Below, piece after piece: positions 1-11,575 of a DNA stretch of 64,000 bases (position 1 is its first letter; each line of letters opens with the position of its first letter). The notes beneath the pieces were generated by a model that saw nothing but the letters and a program-made list of their open reading frames with translations, searched no databases and had not been told where the DNA came from. The stretch comes from Chamaecrista fasciculata. Taxonomy: Eukaryota; Streptophyta; Magnoliopsida; Fabales; Fabaceae. The stretch lies in contig QANZ01007430.1 in the NCBI GenBank assembly GCA_003254925.1, positions 108,248 through 172,247 on the forward strand, read 5' to 3'. Position numbers and translations under genes: made by a program.

Positions 1-2489
1 CAAAATGTTGCAAATATTGCCGGTGCTTTTGCTTCAATGAAGCACTCTGCTCCTGATCTTTTCTTGGAATTATCTAAAAGGGCCTCAGATGTAATTCATA
101 CTTTCCAAGAGCAAGAACTTGCTCAGCTTTTGTGGGCTTTTGCATCTTTGTATGAGCCTGCTGACCCTATATTTGATTCTTTAGACAATTGGTTCAAGGA
201 TGAAAGCCAATTGAAATATTCTATAGGTGCAGAAATATCAGATAGTTATGAACAAACCTCCATTGATGGATATGATGACTTAGATGGATCGGTTGTCCCT
301 CCTGTACTCACTTTCAGTAGAGATCAGCTGGGAAACATTACTTGGTCCTATGCCGTCTTTGGACAAATGGATAGGAGGTTCTTCTCTCTTGTGTGGAAAA
401 CTCTGAGCCATTACGAGGAGCAAAGGATTTCAGAGCAGTATAAGGAGGATGTCATGTTTGCTTCTCAGATTCATCTTGCCAATCAGTGCCTGAACCTTGA
501 ATTCCCTCATCTTCAGCTATCTTTAAGTAGTGTACTTGAGGACAAAGTTGCTCGTGCGGGAAAAACAAAAAGATTTAATCAGAAAATGACTTCATCATTT
601 CAGAAAGAGGTTGGACGTCTTCTTGTTAGCACTGGCCTTGATTGGGTGAAAGAATATGTTGTGGATGGTTACACTTTGGATGCCGTGTTAGTTGATAAGA
701 AGCTTGCCCTGGAGATCGATGGGCCAACTCATTTCTCAAGAAATACTGGTAGAATTTTTTGATTCCAGAAATTAAATTTTTAAATACATTGTATCAAATC
801 AAAACCACTCTCACTGTTATTTTAATGTGGGTTTCCTTGTTTGCTATAGGTGTACCTCTAGGACATACCATGTTAAAACGCCGATACATTACAGCTGCTG
901 GTTGGAAAGTCATATCACTGTCTCTCCAGGAGGTAAGTTCCACTCCTCTGAGTAATTATTTAACAAAGTTCTGCTTGTCTATTCTTGAGTAGTTATTTAT
1001 TTGACCACTCTGATCCTTAATAGCTCCAGAAAAGGTTAGGGCACTGATAAGTTTCAGGACGTAGGTCATAATTTGACCATCTAGTAAAGAGAAACAAAGT
1101 GAAAACTGATGTATGGTACTCTTAGGTTGTGTTTGGATTGTAGCATTTCAAATTTCATTGATTTTAAATACTAGGAATTTGAATTGTCACAATTTCAATT
1201 CCCAGCACTTGAAGTAACTTCCTTTTTTGTAGGAAAAGGGCACTTGAAGATAACTTGTTTGCATAGAAATTAGGAATTTAAATTATGACGATTTAAATAT
1301 TAATAATTAAACTATCTTACTTAGACCAAATGAGTATATTGTTTAGAGAAGCTTTAAATTAAACATGGTAAATATTAGAAACCAAAACTATTTTGTAATA
1401 ACGTACTCAATACTGTTAAGATCGCTTGTAAGATTGTAAGATCCTATGATCTTGCAAGCATTTTCCTTTCTAATTTCATGTAGGATCATTTTTTAGTAGG
1501 ATTGTAGTAGGATGGTGATTTTGCAGATAAGATCATAGGATCATAAGATCTTACTATCACAATTACTTTTCTAAAAAAAAAATCATAAAACAATTATTTA
1601 AGAGAAAGAATTGTTTGTTCTACAAAAAAGAGGAATGACTTAATGGTGTTTAACGAGAAATTAAATGGATAAAATGCTACAAACATAATAAAGTCTCAGT
1701 TTAATTTAGAAGATGTTTCTTCTTATGATAAATGGAGGGTGAAGAAAATGATATAAGAGTAGAAGTTGAGGTATTTAAAGTTCAATAAGTTGAAAATATT
1801 GGATCTCCTAACACTGTTGAGGATTTTGATACTTATGTTACCATTGAATTTGAATTATCAAAAAATTTTACCTAAACAGAAAGTTTCATTTAGGTAATTT
1901 AAATACTATCAAATTTTATTTTTTCCCCTTAATTTACCTCAAAAGCACAGCTTGGAGGATTCATGTCGATGTCTGATGTTAATGTAAGAAGACACATTGA
2001 GGCAGATTTCGTAGTGTCACAATGGTGGTGTCCTTTTAAGTCCTACATCCCTATGTTATTGTCAGTTTCAATGCTTCTTCCAAGGTTAAGGAAAACTAAT
2101 CATTCATGGATCTGGATCCTCTGTGTTTTGTTCTTTGCATGTTTTGTGCATTTTAGAGAGAAAGTGTGGGTCCCATGTATTTATTATTTTGTGAGGCTCA
2201 CACTTTCTCTCTCTGCCTCTTACTTTATCTCTCTAAAATGTACCCAAAAAAAAAAAATGCAAAGAAAATCCAAAGGATCCACTTCCTCATTCCACCACAT
2301 GATGGACAGAATATAGCAGTCCTGAGCAAATATATGACCTCAAAAGTTCTCATTTTGAGAATCATAATTTAATCTGGTAAAAAAATTGGTGGTAACATTT
2401 GTGCTTTCTTGTAGTGGGATGAACTTCAAGGCGCATTCCAGCAAACAGAGTATCTTAGAGAAATTCTCAAAGAACATTTAGACGAATGA
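1..2489 (+). CDS. RAP: RAP-domain protein, chloroplast/organelle RNA processing (3' part, three exons)
   Basis: Partial at the 5' edge: the frame is open from base 1 ([15 protein letters not shown]), so the ATG at 37 is probably internal. Visible exons are 1-748, 850-932 and 2415-2489. Both introns are GT-AG: ACTG|gtagaa, ctatag|GTGTAC, GAG|gtaagt, ttgtag|TGGGAT. Joining them gives about 301 residues to the TGA at 2487-2489. The N-terminal part shows helical octotricopeptide-like repeats ([37 protein letters not shown]). The C-terminus is a RAP domain: [11 protein letters not shown], then [18 protein letters not shown], then W-D-E-L and the end KEHLDE. RAP domains are RNA-binding, endonuclease-like folds. 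The Arabidopsis protein RAP acts in plastid 16S rRNA maturation, and this looks like its orthologue (inference). The joined frame has no lesion, so the gene is probably functional. Intron 2 is long (1482 bp) and carries an inverted repeat. Confidence 0.9.
2113..2281. repeat. MITE-like inverted repeat inside RAP intron 2
   Basis: The left arm (about 2113-2170: GATCCT..., TTCTTTGCAT, GCATTTTAGAGAGA, AAGTGTG) is repeated in reverse complement in the right arm (about 2205-2281: CACACTTTCTC, TCTCTCTAAAATG, ATGCAAAGAAAA, AGGATCC). It is an imperfect hairpin of about 170 bp, with no recognisable target-site duplication. It accounts for the spurious open frames in this intron. Confidence 0.55.
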
Positions 2490-3838
2490 TAAAGCTTTTG
2501 CTGACACTTCATTGATAGAGGTGAAATGACCATCTAGATCTGCTTGTGAATCATAGAAAGTTTTTTAGCCAAAAAAAGAAAAAGAATCATAGGAAGATTT
2601 GTATCTTCAGTTGACTTATTATGCTGCCTCGATATATTTTATGAAGGGGCATATACATTTGTTTGAAGCATCCATGTAATAGTGTATTTATTGATGTAAA
2701 AAATAAATGCCACTTTTGTCTGTCCTATTCCTTTCCCTCTTTTTTGTTTTGTTTTTGTGTTTTTTTTAATGGAAATAATGATGGAAGAAAATCCAGCATG
2801 AAAGATAAAATTATTAATGAAGTTGTCATTGATCTTGTATGAAGATAATATCTTCAAACTACAAGATCCAAATAATAAAAAAAAGATGGAGTAATCAGAT
2901 TTGAAAATAAGAAATAGATCAATATGTGGTGAAAGATAAGGACCTTAATGTTTTAAAACACGTTTAATATATGTATAACTAAACTATTTTTTTTTTGGTG
3001 GATATAACTAAACTATTTATTAATTAGTTCATTAGTGAATATTACAAAATATCTCTAGACATAATTAAAAATAGACTCTTTAATAAACAAACTCTACATA
3101 TATATATTAGTAATTCAAAAGAATAATTATTAATTTTTTTTGGACGTGGCTTGGAGTTTTTAACTCGGTCTTAAAAGGTTTCTTAATTATCTAACTCATC
3201 ACTGATTATCACGATTAATATGAACTCAATCTATTCTTATTTAGAATTATAATAAATTAATTACTTATCAGTAATTACAAATATTAGTCGTACAATATAT
3301 TAATGTTAATCCACACCAAAAATTCCAACAAACAATAGAAACATTACAGAGAAATCCAAACCTAAGCTTATGATAGAAAGAAGAGCATAAGTAACCATCA
3401 GACTTAGTTTATGAGTAACAAATGTTAACTTGAAAATTTTTTACCTTAGTTGCCTTCTCTCTACCATCTCTGCTTCCTCCCTCACCAGATTTAACGGGCT
3501 CGGGCTGCCGCTGCTCAGCGGCGGTAGCCCCTCCATCTAGATAGTGTAAATCCCTTCCTTATGAAGGTCCCTCTCTCTCTTTATGAGAGTGTTTCTTTAT
3601 TTCTATAGTTTTCTGGCGGTGACGTTTTGGATCAGAACACATGACACAACACGATATATATATATATATATTATAATGAGCGAGTACTGGTCGCTGGGCC
3701 CATACTTTTAATGACACAAGACAGAATGATAAAAAATGGTGATTATAAGCATTGTATCGAAGAAAAAAGAGATGAAGAAAGAGAAAGAGTAAATGATGTC
3801 CAGTTTTTTTTAGCCAAAATGACGCAGAGAACATGAGA
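2490..3838. other. Intergenic stretch; one GC-rich hairpin
   Basis: AT-rich sequence downstream of the RAP gene, including its presumed 3' UTR (to roughly 2.65 kb). I see no coding region. A (TA)n run lies near 3655-3672. The exception is a GC-rich patch at 3497-3530, where GGGCTGCCGCTG and CAGCGGCGGTAGCCC form an imperfect hairpin unlike its AT-rich surroundings. Confidence 0.6.
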
Positions 3839-3839
3839 C

Positions 3840-6429
3840 GAAGAGCGAAGGTTGAAACTTAGATATGCACTTGCTGATGATGTTAATCATTTAAGTCAAT
3901 TAGAGAATTTGGCTGAAAGTCCAGAGTGGTTTGGTGCTGGCAGCAGAGTGATTATAACAACTAGAGATATGCACTTGCTGAAATCACATGGAGTGCATGG
4001 ACAATATCAGTTTGAAATGATGAATAAAGATGAATCACTTCAACTCTTTTCTAAGAAAGCTTTTAAGAAAGATCATCCCGAAGAGGGGTTTTTGGAATTG
4101 TCTTAAATTGTGGTTCAATATTCAGGAGGCCTTCCATTAGCACTCAAAATTTTAGGTTCTTTTCTTTGTAGAAGAAGCATACCAGAATGGAACAATGCTT
4201 TGGACAGGTTAAAGCAAATTCCAAATGATAATATTTTTAGATGTTGCTTGTTTTTTCAATGGATGGGACAAAGTTGAAGTTACCAAAATGTTGGAAAGTT
4301 GTGGCCTCCATCCAACAATTGGATTAAGTGTTTTAGTCGAAAAATCATTGCTAATCGTAAGGAATAATATCTTTGGAGATTGTTGGTTAGAGATGCATGA
4401 TTTACTTCAAGAATTGGGTAGACGCATTGCTTGTGAAGAATCTCCTCGCACTAGATTGTGGCGTCAAGAGGATATCAATGAAGTATTGGAAAGTAATACG
4501 GTGGTAAGTGTTTTATTTTGTAAAAATACCATTGCTATAACAGTGGATGATTTCTTGTTTTGGATTATAGTATAATACTTTAATATGGGTAAAGCTTTTA
4601 ATATTCTAAACTTGGTTGACGATTTTTATGATAGGAGAGTGAAGCAATACAAGTTATCAAATTGTCTGACATGAGCAGATTGTTTGAATCTAATAAAGTA
4701 CATTGGCATTCAAAGAGGTTCAATCTCAGATTACTTATTGGACCAAAAAACACACACAACTCGTTATTGTGTTTGGATTGTCTCAAATGCCTTTCTAGTG
4801 CAACAAAATTAATTTTTTGGCGGGACTATCCTCTACAAACTCTTCCACTTGAAGATCCATCTGATAAGCTTGTTACAATTTATTTGCCACAAAGTGACAT
4901 AAAGCATCTTTGGCATGGTGTAAAGGTAAAAGTACTTGAATTTATCTTGTGATTATGTTGATTTCTACTCTGTCTTTTTTTTTGAAAACTGATTTTGTCC
5001 TTTTACATTTTGTTGGGATCAGTTTCTGAGAGAGCTGAAGCTTATTGATATGAATCGCTCCGTATGGTTGATAGAGATTCCAAATTTTTCTGGACTTCCA
5101 AATTTAGAGACATTAAATCTTGAACGTTGTACATTTTTTGTTAAATTGTGACAACATTACGAGGCTTCCAGAGTTTGGAGAAAATATGAAAAAGCTATCG
5201 TTGCTTGATCTAACATGTACTAAGATAACAGAGCTTCCAGAATCACTTGTGTTCTTGACCAATCTTACACATTTGAATTTGGATTATTGTACAGAGCTTG
5301 TTCGCCATCCTCGTACCTTTCATATCTGGAAGCATCTTAGAACACTAAGTATGTCTTGCTGCTACAAATTTTTTTGGTCACTAAACGGTTCAGGGAGTTT
5401 ACCCAATTATCTGACATCATTGACAGAATTAGATTTATCGGGTTGTTATATTACTGATGTATCAGCTCTTTATCATATTGGTTTTTTACCATCATTGGTT
5501 GTATTAAACATAGACTCAAACCCATCATTAGATTTTGACCTGTCATCTGGTTACTTCTCTAATCTTTTGCGACTACGCTATCTTTTTTTGAATAATTGCT
5601 ACATGAAGTCATTACCAAAGCTTCCTCCATGTTTAATACGATTAGAAGCGAGAAATATGAGTAGGATGGGCTCTTTAGGAAATAAACAAATGGAGGATCT
5701 ATTTTCATCACTTGATCATCAGGTAAACTTGTCAGTTTATATATATTCATTGATTAATCATTAATGTATGTGTTAGTTTGTCGATATATATATAACATGA
5801 GAGAGGTTCCTTGTTTTAGCGCCGCACTGGAACTAAATATTCAGGAACACGATTCACAGGAATTGAGGTATGTTTGTGCTTCTGTGTCATGTTCATTTTA
5901 TTGATGATGATTAATTAGTGTTGATGATAAAATTTAATCAATGTTGCTGCAGTCAGGAAATCATCCTTGTAGAGATTTTGTTGCAACTTTTGGTATGCGT
6001 TCTGAAATACCATCTTGGTTTCCTTGTCATCTGAATGGAAGAGATAGTAATATATCAATAACAGTGGACATCCCACAATGTTGCCGAGGTAGTGAATGGT
6101 CAGGAATTGTTGTATTCTTAAAGTTCACTAATCAGTCAGAGAAAAGTTACCTTTCATGGGCATTGAAGGCTCTTGAAGATAATGATTATGTATACAAAGA
6201 GTGGGAACATGCTATTCACCCCTATTGTGATCTGTGCCTATTGATTTTGCATTGCAATGATGAAACGTGTTGGAAACATCTAAGAGATGAAAACAATCAG
6301 CTTCAGATACAATTTTGTCGCACATCGGGTATAATAAATGAGTGTGGATGGCGAGTTTTATGTAAACAAGACATGCAAGAGTACTGGTGCACAAAACCAA
6401 ATTACTCAAACGAAGTTGGCCCTTCCTGA
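3840..6429 (+). pseudogene. TIR-NBS-LRR (TNL) resistance-gene pseudogene
   Basis: Intracellular immune-receptor remnant. Segments in order: NB-ARC at 3852-4106 with DDVNHLSQL and GSRVIITTRD (RNBS-B); GLPLALKILGSF (GLPL) near 4127-4163; IFLDVACFFNGWDK (TNL-type RNBS-D) near 4230; MHDLLQELGR (MHD) near 4393. An intron starts near 4504; the next exon is 4635-4925. LRR units run 5023-5720 (LPESLVFLTNLTHLNLDYC, LTSLTELDLSGC). A short exon (about 5821-5866) precedes a post-LRR C-JID domain at 5953-6429 (EIPSWFPCHLNG, SEWSGIVVFLKF) ending in TGA; AATAAA follows at 6477. Disabling features: no TIR domain or P-loop, an in-frame TAA at 4104-4106, a deletion before IFLDVACFF, and a frame break with a stop near 5150. 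Lineage assignment is strong; function is lost unless the assembly is wrong. Confidence 0.9.
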
Positions 6430-6799
6430 CTATGCAGTGAACAGAACTCTTAAGTTTCTATGATGACTGACACTTCAATAAAAGAGGCACCTTCATTGTT
6501 ATGGATGCAGAGTGAGAAGATCAATGATCAACTCATGGAGTTTATATGACATCTCCTTCATGATGTTTGGATGGTGAAATTATCTTCTTTTTTGAGTACC
6601 TTGTGTATTTTGGAATTTGGTCTTACAATGTTTCCCTCATCTTCCCACTCAGTATGCATTTTTGTTTTTGGTTTCAAGTTTTTGTAACCAAAAGGGTGAA
6701 GATATTTGTGGAGTGGAGTGAAGGAATTGTGCATGAATAAATATATATGTTGGTGAGGAAGTAGTGTATGGCTAGAGTTAACTTGGTCCATCATATAGT

Positions 6800-6960
6800 G
6801 GGCCTCTAATCTAAAGCTGTTGAAAATTATGATTATGTGTTCAAAAGGGTGAGAAGTGGGAACATGTTTATTTCTCCTAATTGTAATCTTTGCGTAACAC
6901 TTTTAGCACTTACATTGATAATGCAAAACATTGGATAAATGAGAGTATATATAAATAATG
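6800..6960 (+). pseudogene. C-JID fragment of a second TNL copy
   Basis: Translation fragments (KAVENYDYVFKR, SGNMFISPNCNLCV, LTLIMQNIG) parallel the C-JID segment of the preceding pseudogene (KALEDNDYVYKEW, HAIHPYCDLCLL, HCNDETCW) in the same order, with frameshifts. The match covers about 150 bp only. It indicates a former tandem copy reduced to a shred, not a new exon of the first copy. Confidence 0.65.
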
Positions 6961-7284
6961 TCCATCACACTCCATATATTCAAAGTATTAATTCAGCAAG
7001 CGAAACATAATACAAGCTAAGAGGCAAAAATATGTGGGAGCCTTGGAGGTCTTGTTATTTTCTAATCCTTTTGACAATAGTACTTTGTTTTTAAAAACCA
7101 AAAACAATACCACCAAACATTCAAATATGTTTCTTTTAAAATAAAAGATAATGATTAATTTTGAAGCCATTGAAAATTATTTTATGATGACCCATTGATG
7201 AACAAAAAAGGTTAAATTAATTGTTTATCCCTATAACTTTACTGAGTTTATTACTAAGATTTAGATTACTCATTGTGTCAAGTG

Positions 7285-7869
7285 AGCTGAGTGTCTTCGC
7301 CTTGGATTGAAATGCCTTTCTGGTGCATTAAAAGTTCTTCAATGGTCAAAATATCCTCTAAAAGCTCTTCCACTTGAAACCTCATGGATAAACTTGTTGA
7401 TGTTACTCTGTTTAGCAAAATAAGGCAACTTTCGAGTGGGATACAGGTAAGACAGTCCGTTGATGCACTAAAATTTGTCTTTAAAAAATTTTCATGGAGA
7501 TTGTAAATAGTGTTTTTTTTAATCTAATTCTCATATTTATCTCTTTGATCAGTGCTTTGAATAGCTCAAGTTTATTGATCTGAGCTATTCAAAATATTTG
7601 ATAAAAACCCCAAGTTTTGTTGGGGTTCCAAATTTAGAAAGATTAATTCTTGAAGGATGCAAATTCATCCATCCATTGGAGAGCTGAAAAAGCTAGAAGT
7701 GAACTTGAAGGGCTGCAAAAGTCTGAAATCCCTTGGTTTCTTGACAAGTCTTGAACATTTGAATTTGAAAGGCTGCGAAAATCTGGTAAGCCTTCCTTGT
7801 AGCTTTCACAATCTTAAGTATCTCAGATATCTCAATTTGTCAGGTTGCTCATCACTCAATCAAGTTTAG
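7285..7869 (+). pseudogene. LRR fragment of a third TNL copy
   Basis: The start reads GLKCLSGALKVLQWSKYPLK and LPLE, the usual TNL segment just before the LRRs. It breaks by frameshift near 7380, then an intron-like gap begins at GTAAG (7447). From about 7560 the translation gives LSYSKYLIKTPSFVGVPNLE, then an open frame at 7657-7869 with LRR units (LKGCKSLKSLGFLTSLEHLN, LVSLPCSFHNLKYLRYLNLS) ending in a stop after SLNQV. No NB-ARC or C-JID is attached. It is most like the LRR part of the 3.8-6.4 kb copy and is probably a decayed tandem duplicate. Confidence 0.8.
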
Positions 7870-7975
7870 GTAAATTTCTGATGGATCAATATTTGATGAG
7901 ATTTGGTCATTATCATTATTAAGGAAGTTGGATTTGGTCACTAGACAAGTTGGAACAGTTTTGGTTTTGGTAATT

Positions 7976-8980
7976 GTTTCAGCTTTGTGTGTACCCTTCC
8001 TGCAGTAAAGAAGACAGTGAAGGAGAGATGTGTATCAATAAAAATGTCATTTGTGTAAGATAATAAAAAAGCATGTAACCTTAATATATTTTGCTCCTTT
8101 ATTTTGTTTGTCCATCATGATGAAGAAGAGCTCGTTTACATAAAGTTTGTAAAATCAATTTTATTTATCAAACTTTTCTTTATTGTCCAAAAAAAAAGCA
8201 AAATTTTTTTAAAAAATCTTAAGTAAAGCACTATTATTTTGAATTATTAAAATTGTTTGGATACAAAATAATAAAAATTGACAAAAAAATAACTTTTATT
8301 AAAGTGAAAGTTACAGAATTGAACTTTTTATAAAAAATTTATTTTAACTTTTTCAAAAAAATTTATCCAAATAAATTTTATATTTATAAAAAGTCTTTTT
8401 TATTAATTAAAAAATTTCTTTTTAAATAAAAAAAAGCCTATCCAAACAAGTTTGAAGTCAAAGACCACTAAAAAAAAACTACATTTAGCGGTGGTTTTTA
8501 TGGCGTTTAGCGGTGGTTAATTAGTTAGGGACTTATGTAAAAGAAAAATCTTAAAAGAATGGAGTATTTCTAAATAATGAAAATTTAAGGACCTTAAGAC
8601 AAAAAAAATGCCGAGTTGGTGTATAATTGACTAATATGTAAAACGTTAGGGGTATAATTGACAAAAAAAATGTTAAAGGTATAACTAAAATGACCTCATA
8701 CGTCGGGCTACTAATATTACTTTTGCCAAAGTGATATCATAAACCTTTATGATTTTTTTTAAAAAAATAAAGATAAATTCAGAAAATAATAATCTTTTAC
8801 CTTTTCTCTTTGTTAAAACTTTATTTTGTTCCTCAACCTATGGTTTCATTTAGGTCCTAAACATATCTCTTATTCCATTTTTGTCCTCAAACTTTAACAT
8901 TTATTTTGTTTTGGTCCCACAATGTAATTTCTTCTTATTTCTAAAATAGACAGCTGAGATTAATTATTTCTCTCTCATAT
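7976..8980. repeat. Tandem duplication, unit 1 (non-coding)
   Basis: Begins TTTCAGCTTTGTGTGT and matches the sequence from 9243 in the same order: CTGCAGTAAAGAA, ATCAATAAAAATGTC, GATAATAAAAAAGC, GAAGAGCTCGTTTACATAA, then AT-rich sequence, a CACTA-like terminus at 8466, and TAGGTCCTAAA near 8853. It ends near ATTATTTCTCTCTCATATG. No gene is seen. An inverted-repeat-element half (GGTATAATTGAC, near 8640) lies inside. Confidence 0.75.
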
Positions 8981-9598
8981 GTATTATAATAGGTAAGTTG
9001 ATAAAGAGACAAAGAATTTTTTTTTTTTATCATAAATTGAAGATAAAGTTATAGTTTTCTTTTAAAAAAAAGTTAAAAATAATCTTTATTTTCTTATCAA
9101 CTCACTTATTATATATATATACATGATAGAGAAATAGTCCTAAACTAATTATATATATATATATATATATATGATTTGATAGAGAAACAGTCCTAAACGG
9201 AACAAATGTAAAATTTTAAAGATTAAAATTAAACAAAAAATAATTTCAGCTTTGTGTGTTCCTGCAGTAAAGAAAACAGTGAAGATATTTGTGGAGGGAA
9301 AGATATGTGTATCAATAAAAATGTCGGTGTAAGATAATAAAAAAGCGTGTAACCTTTATTTGTTTGTCCATCATGAAGAAGAGCTCGTTTACATAAGTTT
9401 GTAAAGACAATTTTATTTATCAAATTTTTTTTATTGTCCAAAAAAAAAATATCACACTTTTTTTAAAAAATATTTAAATAAAGCACTATTATTTTTAATT
9501 ATTAAAATTGTTTAGATACAAAATAACAAAAATTACTTTTAATTAATAAAATTGACAAAAAAATAACTTTTACAAATGGTTAAAGTGAAAGTTATATT

Positions 9599-9728
9599 GT
9601 GGTGGTTTCAAGCCCCACATTGGTGGGAAGTGAGTCTGTGTGTGAGTATTTAAGTAGGTTATATGGGAATAAGGACTAACACCCGCGTTAAATGTTTTGT
9701 CCATTCTTGTCTCTAGTCAAAAAAAGAA
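9599..9728 (+). mobile_element. SINE-like sequence, 5'-truncated copy
   Basis: About 87% of this 130-bp stretch recurs at 9793-9921: GTGGTGGTTTCAAGCCCCAC, GAGTATTTAAGTAGGTTATA, AATAAGGA, TGTCTCT, then an A-rich tail. GGTTTCAAGCCCC resembles a pol III box B. The shared A-rich end suggests retroposition. Confidence 0.45.
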
Positions 9729-9922
9729 ATGCATGTGCGTGAGAGGTAAAACTGGGGTAGGAGCGCAAATCGCGTGCTTGGAGCATGCTCTTGTGGTGGT
9801 TTCAAGCCCCACATCGATGGGAAGTAAGTGTGTGTGAGAGTATTTAAGTAGGTTATATGAGAATAAGGATTAACACTCGCGTTAGATGTTTTATCCATTT
9901 TTGTCTCTGGCAAAAAAAAAAG
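9729..9922 (+). mobile_element. Probable tRNA-derived SINE
   Basis: A tRNA-like head (box A-like GGGGTAGGAGC at about 9753; anticodon-arm-like GCGTGCTTGGAGCATGC at 9772-9788; box B-like GGTTTCAAGCCCC at 9798) is followed by a non-tRNA body and a terminal A run (9912-9921). That is SINE architecture. I could not place it in a named family. Confidence 0.45.
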
Positions 9923-10629
9923 TGAAAGTTATACAATTGAACTTTTTACAAAAATTTTATTTTAACTTTTTTAATTTCTCTTTTTTTAAAAAAAATTATT
10001 CAAATAAAATTTTATATTTATAAAAAGTCTTTTTTATGAATTAAAAAAATGCTTTTTAAATAAAGAAAAAAGTCTATCCAAACAAGCTTAAAGTGAAAGA
10101 CCACTACAAAAAAAAAAACTACATTAAGAGGCAGTTTTGATTGCGTTTAGCAGTGGTTAATTAGTCAGGGATTCATGAAGGAAAAATTTGAAGAGAATGG
10201 AAAATTTTTAAATATTGAAAACTTAACAACCTTAAAACAAGAAAAAAAATGTAGGGTTGAGGTATAATTGACTCAAATATAAAATGTTAAGGGTATAAAT
10301 GACAAAAAAATATTTGAGGTATAACCGAAAATGACATGATACATCGGAGGTACCAATACTACTTTTGGCAATGTGATATCATAAGCCTTTATGGTTTTTT
10401 TTTAAAAAAAAAGATAAATTGAGAAAATAATAATCCTTTTCCTTTTCTGTTTGTTAAAACTTTATTTTGGTTCTCAATCTATGGTTTCATTTAGGTCCTA
10501 AAAATATCTCTTATTTCATTTTTATCCTCAAACTTTAATATTTATTTTGTTTTGGTCCCCACAATGTAATTTCTTCTGATTTCTAAAATAGACAGTTGAG
10601 ATTAATTATTTATCTCTCATATGATGATA

Positions 10630-11190
10630 TTGAAGGATCATATCTAAGGCAAGGAAATGAAGTTCGGGATGTGCCGTAACAAATTATTTGATTTCAAATT
10701 TGAAATTGGGAGATTTGTGCATTTTGGCTACTCATTTAAAGGCAAGGAAGTTGGACACATCATTTTGGCCCAATATTAATTTCAAACTGATACTTTAATA
10801 TTTTGGGCATTCGCTTAAATTATGCGTGGGCGAGCCTTGATTTGATCATACCGGCATTTCACTTTAACACTCACATCCCGAAATTTGTGTAACCCACGTC
10901 GGAAGCTTGTTGAGGACGTGGGTCCTCATTCTTCAATCGCTTTATGCTCGACTCTACTCTATAAATACTCACGTTCCATCTTCGAATAAGGTTAGCTATT
11001 CTTTCAACTTCCTATCCTCTTGTTCTTTCATTGATTCGTATCTAACTTGAGCGTCGAAGTGTACTTCATAAGGCTCCTCGTGAAATTCTTGCAAGTAATT
11101 TCCAATCCATTGCTCTTGTAGCCCTGCATTGAACTAGATAAGGGTCTTGACCAAATTCTGATTTATCACAAACTAAGATGGTTTTTTGGA
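10630..11190 (+). mobile_element. LTR-like fragment with promoter
   Basis: A block of higher GC than its flanks with a TATA box (CTATAAATAC at 10959-10968) about 80 bp before CTTGAGCGTCGAAGTGT, an arrangement common in U3-R-U5 of plant Gypsy LTRs. No flanking PBS, coding region or second copy is seen, so at most it is a solo or partial LTR. Confidence 0.35.
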
Positions 11191-11399
11191 TCAGAAAAAA
11201 AAAACTACAAAAAAACATAAATAGCTGCAGAAAAAAAAAAAAAACCACCACCCTCAAACTAAAACCTCCAATTATTTCTTCTTTCTTATATTTTAGTTCT
11301 ATTATAAAGAAAAATGTCTTTAATGCAAAAATTTAAACTTATAGGAATTAAAAATCAATTTTGTCTTTTTTATTTAACGGAAAAATGGATGGAAAACGT

Positions 11400-11575
11400 T
11401 TGAGGGACCAATTGTGCTAAATTTTGGAAAACTGAGGGACCAATATAGAACGAAAAATAACTGAGGGACCAATCTGGAACATCGAGCATAACTGAGGGAC
11501 CATTATAAAATGAAAAATAACTGAGGGACCAATTTGAAACATTGAGCATAACTGAGGGACCAAAATAGGACTTCG
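11400..11575. repeat. 60-bp tandem repeat with 30-bp subunits
   Basis: AACTGAGGGACCA recurs every 28-32 bp at about 11401, 11430, 11459, 11490, 11519 and 11550. The 60-bp unit from about 11453 repeats almost exactly at 11513. It is followed at 11580-11815 by GGACCAA-rich sequence related to the inverted-repeat element at 24.65 kb. Non-coding. Confidence 0.7.

Larger units (their letters stand above)
9243..10622. repeat. Tandem duplication, unit 2, enlarged by SINE-like inserts
   Basis: Second copy of the 7976-8980 unit, diverged by point changes and short indels. It is longer because two related SINE-like sequences (9599-9922) sit inside it and are absent from unit 1, so they inserted after the duplication or were lost from unit 1. 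The CACTA-like terminus is better preserved here (CACTACAAAAAAA at 10102). No coding sequence is seen. Confidence 0.75.

Noticed and set aside
1963..2372. Open frames inside RAP intron 2
   Set aside because: Derived from a hairpin MITE-like repeat; the flanking exons join cleanly without it.
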